Part shown: positions 62,704-64,000 of the stretch, piece after piece
Numbering within the stretch: the first letter of the stretch is position 1
Layout: the number at the start of each line of letters is the position of its first letter
IMG/VR virus record: IMGVR_UViG_3300031963_000020
Location: 62,001-126,000 of that record
Length of the DNA stretch: 64,000 bases
Direction: 5' to 3' (one strand)
DNA from: a virus
The notes under the pieces: model-generated
The model's input: the letters and a program-made list of their open reading frames with translations, nothing else
Told to the model about the DNA's origin: nothing
The model's database searches: none
Made by a program: the position numbers and the translations under genes

Positions 62704-63870
62704 ATGGCTACCGAAAAGAAAACTAAGAAACCAATTCCTGCGGCAGACCGTGACGAGTTGGCACAAGTCATCGCAGACTCACTTAACAAATTAAACAAAG
62801 ACTCTGACCAGATTGCATATTTCCTTGATGGTAAGGAAGATACTCCAACGGATTTCACCGATTTTATTTCGACTGGTGCAACAATGTTGGATATCGCAAT
62901 CAGTAATCGTCCCCACGGTGGTATCGCTGTGGGCCGTATCACTGAACTTACTGGATTGGAAGGTTCTGGTAAATCGTTGGTCGGTGCACAACTTATCGCT
63001 AATACACAGAAACGTGGTGGTGTGGCAGTATTGATTGATACTGAAACCGCAGTTAATCCAGAGTTCTTTAAGGCTGTAGGTATTGATATGAACAAGTTAG
63101 TATATGTTCATCTTTCTACGGTTGAAGATATCTTCGATGCAATCACCAATATCATTGAAAAGGTCAGAGCTGGCAAGGACAAAGATAAGTTGGTCACGAT
63201 TATCGTTGACTCCGTTGCCGCAGCTTCTACTAAGAAGGAAATGGAAGCCGACTTCGGTAAGGACGGATACGCTACTGACAAGGCAATCATTATCAGTAAG
63301 GCAATGCGAAAGATTACCGGCCTCCTCGGTCGTGAACGTATCGCATTAGTATTCACCAACCAACTCCGTCAGAAGATGAACGCTCCTGCGTTCTCTGACC
63401 CGTGGACTACCTCCGGTGGTAAGGCTATCGCATTCCACGCATCAACTCGTATTCGTTTGTCCTTAATTGGTAAAATCCAAGACGGAAACAAGAATGTTGT
63501 TGGTGTGAATGTCAAGGCGGTTGTGGTTAAGAATCGTCTTGGTCCTCCACATCGTGTGGCAGAATTCGACATCTACTTTGACCGTGGTATTGATGATTAT
63601 GGTAGTTGGTTGGATGTCTTGAAGGAAAACAACTTGGTCAAGCAATCTGGTGCATGGTATACTATGATTGATGAAACTACTGGTGAAGAAGTTAAGTTCC
63701 AATCAAAGGACTTCCCGAAGTTCTTAGACTCGAACATCACCCGTAAGGAAGAAATCTATAGTAAGATTTGTGATACACTCATTATGAAGTATCGTAGTGA
63801 GTATAATCCAGACGCTATGACACTTGATACTGGTGAAGAAGATAGTAAACAACTTTTACTGGACGAATAA
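62704..63870 (+). CDS. uvsX: UvsX/RecA-like recombinase
   Basis: A 388-residue recombinase that forms filaments on single strands and drives strand invasion for recombination-dependent replication. Walker A GLEGSGKS is at residues 84-91, Walker B is LVTIIVDSVAAAS, and the later FTNQLRQKMNAPAFSDPW and TTSGGKAIAFHASTRI are the DNA-loop regions of RecA-type proteins. The length matches T4 UvsX (391). It follows gp32 within one unit; the preferred start at 62704 has no strong ribosome-binding site, so coupling to gp32 is likely. Confidence 0.93.
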   Translation: MATEKKTKKPIPAADRDELAQVIADSLNKLNKDSDQIAYFLDGKEDTPTDFTDFISTGATMLDIAISNRPHGGIAVGRITELTGLEGSGKSLVGAQLIANTQKRGGVAVLIDTETAVNPEFFKAVGIDMNKLVYVHLSTVEDIFDAITNIIEKVRAGKDKDKLVTIIVDSVAAASTKKEMEADFGKDGYATDKAIIISKAMRKITGLLGRERIALVFTNQLRQKMNAPAFSDPWTTSGGKAIAFHASTRIRLSLIGKIQDGNKNVVGVNVKAVVVKNRLGPPHRVAEFDIYFDRGIDDYGSWLDVLKENNLVKQSGAWYTMIDETTGEEVKFQSKDFPKFLDSNITRKEEIYSKICDTLIMKYRSEYNPDAMTLDTGEEDSKQLLLDE

Positions 63871-63871
63871 T

Positions 63872-64000
63872 ATGTTAGAAGAATTCATTGAGGTTGCATT
63901 AGAAGCATTTACTAATGCAAACGGAAATGTTGATAAGTTTGAACTACAACTTCGTAGAAAATTGATGGTATATAACACTACTGTCGCAACACAGCAATCT
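63872..64000 (+). CDS. Partial ORF after uvsX, unknown
   Basis: An open frame of 43 codons running off the window end, starting as TAATATG after the uvsX stop (MLEEFIEVALEAFTNANGNV...). It is acidic and helical. Too short to identify. Confidence 0.5.
   Translation, partial: MLEEFIEVALEAFTNANGNVDKFELQLRRKLMVYNTTVATQQS

Noticed and set aside
1-64000. Prophage or host chromosome
   Set aside because: No integrase, repressor, attachment-site repeats or host housekeeping genes were seen; all accepted genes are phage-like and on one strand.
1-64000. tRNA genes
   Set aside because: No cloverleaf-like intergenic segment; gaps are too short or explained by terminators and promoters.

Overview
The window looks like one continuous stretch of a virulent, T4-like contractile-tailed phage (Caudoviricetes). 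It is visibly AT-rich, almost every base is coding, and every gene I accept lies on the + strand. Diagnostic T4-type proteins are terminase large subunit (gp17), portal (gp20), prohead protease (gp21), scaffold core (gp22), major capsid protein (gp23), neck and tail proteins (gp13/14/15-like), sheath (gp18), tube (gp19), a gp26-like hub protein, a tape-measure protein, baseplate proteins, gp32 and UvsX. I saw no integrase, repressor, tRNA or CRISPR array. Gene order is rearranged relative to T4 (17-20-21-22-23-13-14-15-18-19). A phage bS21 ribosomal protein and small 'Cys-box' proteins recall aquatic T4-like phages; the host cannot be read from the window.

Layout. 1-3.8 kb: nucleotidyltransferase (start lies upstream of the window), Zn-ribbon protein, membrane-anchored coiled coil, terminase. 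3.8-7.2 kb: nine or so small proteins, several sharing an N-terminus like MI(K/R)LTDIL.E, which resembles a T4 capsid-targeting sequence. 7.2-16.5 kb: head module (portal, protease, zincin, HAD phosphatase, holin-like protein, bS21, scaffold, capsid). 16.6-22.3 kb: neck, sheath and tube. 22.5-38.2 kb: fibre adaptor, three giant repetitive fibre genes and two accessory genes. 38.2-44.5 kb: collagen-like and His-Thr-Asp/His-Ser-Asn repeat proteins. 44.5-47.8 kb: a radical SAM/SPASM enzyme, a small tagged partner and a CC-motif (DUF483-like)/methyltransferase fusion. 48-49.9 kb: SNF2 helicase. 49.9-60 kb: hub, tape measure and baseplate. 60-64 kb: reduced family-A DNA polymerase, gp32 and UvsX.

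The most unusual part is 38-48 kb. Repetitive, Asn/Asp/His/Thr-rich putative fibre proteins, some with Cys-rich tails, sit directly upstream of a complete SPASM-type radical SAM peptide maturase and a methyltransferase fusion. I propose, as inference, a phage-encoded system that chemically modifies its own fibres or a small tagged partner peptide. Regulation seems two-tiered: an octamer TATTTATA about 30-40 nt before many structural genes (late class), and two near-perfect sigma70-type promoters (TTGACA-17-TATATT and TTGACA-17-TATCAT) in front of the radical SAM gene and gp32.
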